Source: Devosia limi DSM 17137 (GTDB lineage: Bacteria; Pseudomonadota; Alphaproteobacteria; Rhizobiales; Devosiaceae). From it: DNA of 64,000 nucleotides. Shown in pieces: positions 61,379-64,000 of the stretch (within the stretch, counting starts at the first letter, position 1; each line of letters opens with the position of its first letter). Made by a program: the position numbers and the translations under genes. Below the pieces are notes generated by a model, which did no database searches, had not been told where the DNA came from, and was given only the letters and a program-made list of their open reading frames with translations. Where the stretch lies: assembly GCF_900128975.1 (NCBI RefSeq), contig NZ_FQVC01000001.1, positions 285,486-349,485 on the forward strand, in the 5' to 3' direction.

Positions 61379-62512
61379 ATGGATACGGCAACGCTGATTG
61401 CAGTCGATATGGTGCTGCGCGAGCGCAGTGTGCGCGGGGCGGCGCGCCTGCTGGGGCGACCGGTGTCGAGCGTCGCTGCTTCTATAGCGCGTCTGGAAGG
61501 CGAAATCTCGGTCGGGCTGGTGGAGCGGGCCGGGTCGGGATTGGTCACCAGCCTTGAGGCGGTGCGGCTGGCGCCGGAGATTGCGGCGGCGGCGGCACTG
61601 GCGCGCCAGATTGCGCCGGACAAATCGATCAAGCTGGATGCGCTTGAGCGCTATGCGCAGGTTGTGGCGCTGGGCAGCATAAGGCGGGCGGCGCGCGCGA
61701 TGGGGCTGGGGCAGCCGCAATTGACACGCCAGATTGCCCAGCTTGAAGCCACGCTTGGCACCAGCCTGCTGATCCGGGGGAGCGCGGGCACAATCGTGAC
61801 GCCCGAAGGCGCGGTAATGGCCGGCCGCGCCAACGCCCTGTTGGCGGCCTGGGCGCGGATTTCGCGGGCGGCGGAAGAGCGGTTTCGCAAGAGTGCGGCG
61901 ACGGCCCGGCTGGGATCGGTGATGCCGCTGGGCTATGAAAGCGAAATTGCGCGCTGGCTTGCCAGTCTGGTCGCCCGGTGGCTGAACGAGCGGCCGCGAG
62001 CACCGCTATTTGTCAGCTCGACCACGGCTGAGGACCTGCTGCGCGGACTCAAGAGCGGGCTGTTCGACGCGGCGTTTCTCGACACCGATGCATTGCCGCC
62101 GGACCTCGACGGCAAGGTGGTGGCAACGACGCCGCTGGCTGTTATCGGGGCGCCGGAGCTGGACGGCGACATCGCCGGGGCCCTGCTCTCGGCGCCGCTG
62201 GCGGTGCCCAGTCCGCGCAGTGGACTGCGCCAGCGCATCAACCGGATTCTCGATGATTATCTAAGCCCGGTGCAACGGGGCACGCTGCAGCTGATCGAGG
62301 TGGATTCCATCCCGGTGATCGTCAACCTCGTCCTCAATCACGGCTTTGTCTCGGTGCTGCCGCTGGGTTCGGTGACGCGCATAAGGGCGGAGTTGCCGCA
62401 TTGGTCGCTGCCTGCCGCTTATGATCTCAGTTTCTGGCTGAGCTGGTCGCGCGGCAATCCGGCAATTGCGCAGATGATCCTGGCGACCATCGACCAAAGT
62501 CGTGCGCCCTAA
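61379..62512 (+). CDS. LysR-type regulator with two tandem HTH domains
   Basis: A 377-residue protein from ATG 61379. Residues 1-65 form one LysR-type HTH (RSVRGAARLLGRPVSSVAAS, IARLEGEISVGLVER), and residues 87-150 a second (GSIRRAARAMGLGQPQLTRQ, IAQLEATLGTSLLIRG). The effector domain follows from about 165, with LSAPLAVPSPRSGLRQRINR. The usual length is about 300, so the extra 75-85 residues equal one added HTH. It is transcribed divergently from the lyase and is likely the cluster's regulator, with a catabolic intermediate as possible ligand. Confidence 0.85.
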   Translation: MDTATLIAVDMVLRERSVRGAARLLGRPVSSVAASIARLEGEISVGLVERAGSGLVTSLEAVRLAPEIAAAAALARQIAPDKSIKLDALERYAQVVALGSIRRAARAMGLGQPQLTRQIAQLEATLGTSLLIRGSAGTIVTPEGAVMAGRANALLAAWARISRAAEERFRKSAATARLGSVMPLGYESEIARWLASLVARWLNERPRAPLFVSSTTAEDLLRGLKSGLFDAAFLDTDALPPDLDGKVVATTPLAVIGAPELDGDIAGALLSAPLAVPSPRSGLRQRINRILDDYLSPVQRGTLQLIEVDSIPVIVNLVLNHGFVSVLPLGSVTRIRAELPHWSLPAAYDLSFWLSWSRGNPAIAQMILATIDQSRAP

Positions 62513-62586
62513 CGCCTCATTGCCAAGACGGCGGCGCGAGCGCCTGATTACCGACCTGCCCGGTCCGGGCGGTATCGGAGCATATC

Positions 62587-63852
62587 GTGGCTGCAGCCTT
62601 ACTCATCGACCATCCTTATCGCGCCGCCATCATGGCGGAGGTTCATGCGCGCCCGGTCGAGATCATCGACGACTATTGCCGGCTGCGCCGGCTGGTCGTG
62701 GTGATGCCGGCTGAGGCCGGCTCGATGATGGGGGCGTTTGCGCAGTTCAGCGAATTCTGTGTGGCGGCCGGGGTGGAAGTGCCCGAGCAAAGCAGTCGCC
62801 AGCACAGCTTCAATACCGCGACGCGGCACGTCACCTGGGAATTTCACACCGAGTTCGTCACGGTCACCTGGCGCACCGCGTCCGAGGACATGGAGAGCTG
62901 GCCGACCGATATCGGGCTGGAAACGCTGAGCGACGGGCAATTGCTTGGCGCAATGCGCCTCGACGTGATCGCCGACAGGACCATTCCCGACCATCTGGTG
63001 CCCGGCTTCAACCTGGCCAGCCTCTGCCTTGCAGACGTGGAAAACGGCAAGGCGCAGGTGGCGACCGACTTTGTCACCGATGCGGACCATTACACGCGCT
63101 TCGAGCTGGCGGCGGGTGGACTGTCGGTCCTGCGGCGGTCAATCATCGTGCGGCGGCTGCTTGAGATCGAAACCTATCGCAGCATGGCGCTGCTGGGCCT
63201 GCCGCTGGCCCGGTCGTCCAATGCCGAATTGCGGACTGTCGAGATCGAACTGACGGAACTGGTCGAGGGCCTGTCGGAGGCGACCACGGCCGAGACGGTG
63301 CAGGCGGCGCTGACGCAATTGCATGCGCTATCGGTGCGGTCGGGGCAACTGTCCGAGCGGTTGGGCTATCGGTTTGCGGCGGGGCATGCCTATGGCGACG
63401 TGCTGCGGATGCGCCTGGCCGGCATTCGCGAGAATTCGACGACGCGCGGTTCGACACTGACCCATTATATCGGCAACCGGGTCGATCCGGGGCTGGCCAC
63501 CTGTGCGGCGATGGAAAAGCGGCTGGCGGTGCTGTCGGAAAAGATCGAGCGCGCCATCGGCATGCTCAATGTGCGCATTGGGGTTGATATGCAGGTGCAG
63601 AACGCCGCGGTGCTGGACAGCATTGCCCGGACCGGCCGCAGCCAGTTCCTGCTGCAGCGGACGGTCGAGGGGCTGTCGACCATTGCCATCAGTTATTACC
63701 TGCTCGGGATTGTCGGCTATGCGCTGGCTGGTCCGCTGGAAATGCTGCATTGGCACAAGACCATGACGCTGTCGATCGCGGCGCCAATCGTGCTGCTGGT
63801 GGTGTGGCTGATGGTGCGGGCGATCCGGAAATCGCATGAGCCCAAGCACTGA
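62587..63852 (+). CDS. DUF3422 family membrane protein
   Basis: A 421-residue protein (GTG start, MAAALLIDHPYRAAIMAEVH). ARPVEIIDDYCRLRRLVVVM and RHVTWEFHTEFVTVTW are the DUF3422 signatures. A coiled helical middle (LSEATTAETVQAALTQ) is followed by two C-terminal membrane segments (YYLLGIVGYALAGPLEML; TLSIAAPIVLLVVWLMVRAI). Probably an inner-membrane protein of unknown function. It lies 74 bp after the LysR gene, but a link is not shown. Confidence 0.92.
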   Translation: MAAALLIDHPYRAAIMAEVHARPVEIIDDYCRLRRLVVVMPAEAGSMMGAFAQFSEFCVAAGVEVPEQSSRQHSFNTATRHVTWEFHTEFVTVTWRTASEDMESWPTDIGLETLSDGQLLGAMRLDVIADRTIPDHLVPGFNLASLCLADVENGKAQVATDFVTDADHYTRFELAAGGLSVLRRSIIVRRLLEIETYRSMALLGLPLARSSNAELRTVEIELTELVEGLSEATTAETVQAALTQLHALSVRSGQLSERLGYRFAAGHAYGDVLRMRLAGIRENSTTRGSTLTHYIGNRVDPGLATCAAMEKRLAVLSEKIERAIGMLNVRIGVDMQVQNAAVLDSIARTGRSQFLLQRTVEGLSTIAISYYLLGIVGYALAGPLEMLHWHKTMTLSIAAPIVLLVVWLMVRAIRKSHEPKH

Positions 63853-63885
63853 GGGGGTGGTTAGGGTGGGATGCGGGTTTGTCCG

Positions 63886-63990
63886 CAGGGTCATTCCGGC
63901 GGCGGCCGGAATCCAGGCTGAAGGCCCTCAGCCACATCCAGCTTGCGGGTAATGCACAGAATGGATCCCGGCCTGCGCCGGGATGACATC
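63886..63990. repeat. Family B hairpin pair at right end
   Basis: GGGTCATTCCGGCGGCGGCC near 63888 and GGATCCCGGCCTGCGCCGGG near 63963 are two family B arms around a variable centre (CCAGGCTGAAGGCC). It is downstream of the DUF3422 gene at the window edge. Confidence 0.75.
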
Positions 63991-64000
63991 GGGGGTGGGG

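Overview
The window looks like chromosomal DNA of a high-GC alphaproteobacterium of the order Hyphomicrobiales (Rhizobiales). The evidence is a gene-transfer-agent (GTA) structural cluster in the Rhodobacter-type order, a MucR regulator, a DnaA-domain/DUF6456 pair, DUF1491, DUF2336, DUF3422 and TIGR03808-type proteins, and many short intergenic palindromes. A Devosia-like genus is my best guess, but this is an impression, not a measurement. No tRNA, rRNA, CRISPR array or insertion sequence was recognised.

Layout. (1) 1-14109, minus strand: a near-complete GTA head and tail cluster, from a terminase-small-like gene and terminase large subunit through portal, protease, capsid, connectors, tail tube, chaperones, a short tape measure and baseplate proteins. 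The host-specificity protein gp15 runs off the left edge. Palindromic repeats sit in four of its gene gaps. (2) 14110-31300: housekeeping and envelope genes. These are an Hsp70-like ATPase, a degenerate GGDEF protein, a YcgN-type protein, a class A penicillin-binding protein, a DUF1214/DUF1254 pair, a lipoprotein, DUF2336, a sensor-kinase/peptidoglycan-binding/DUF1491 operon, SufE, an acyltransferase, the DnaA-domain/DUF6456 pair and MucR. (3) 31424-37383: a seven-gene Mrp cation/proton antiporter operon, read G to A along the plus axis and transcribed A to G. (4) 37683-49681: oligopeptidase B, Fe-type superoxide dismutase, a response-regulator-like protein, a HerA-type ATPase with a degenerate LOG-fold partner, a Tat-exported beta-helix protein, a DHA2 exporter, an asparaginase, two small secreted proteins and an NAD-dependent sugar-epimerase-like protein. 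(5) 49800-62512: a catabolic and uptake cluster, the most interesting part. (6) 62587-63852: a DUF3422 membrane protein.

The 49800-62512 cluster holds a histidine-ammonia-lyase homologue that lacks the MIO-forming Ala-Ser-Gly triad, a urocanase homologue lacking both cysteines of the usual LPCRICWLG segment, a DUF917 protein, a hydantoinase-type amidohydrolase and an M20-type N-carbamoyl-amino-acid hydrolase. It also holds a complete YehZYXW-type quaternary-amine ABC transporter and a divergent LysR regulator with two tandem winged-helix domains. Five enzymes in this combination match the five steps of bacterial ergothioneine breakdown: trimethylamine elimination, thiourocanate hydration, desulfuration, hydantoin ring opening and decarbamoylation to glutamate. 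I propose this is an ergothioneine (or related histidine-betaine) import and catabolism locus. The pathway chemistry is known elsewhere; the complete linked locus with transporter and double-HTH regulator is what deserves checking.

Interspersed palindromes of three families occupy most gaps longer than about 100 bp.
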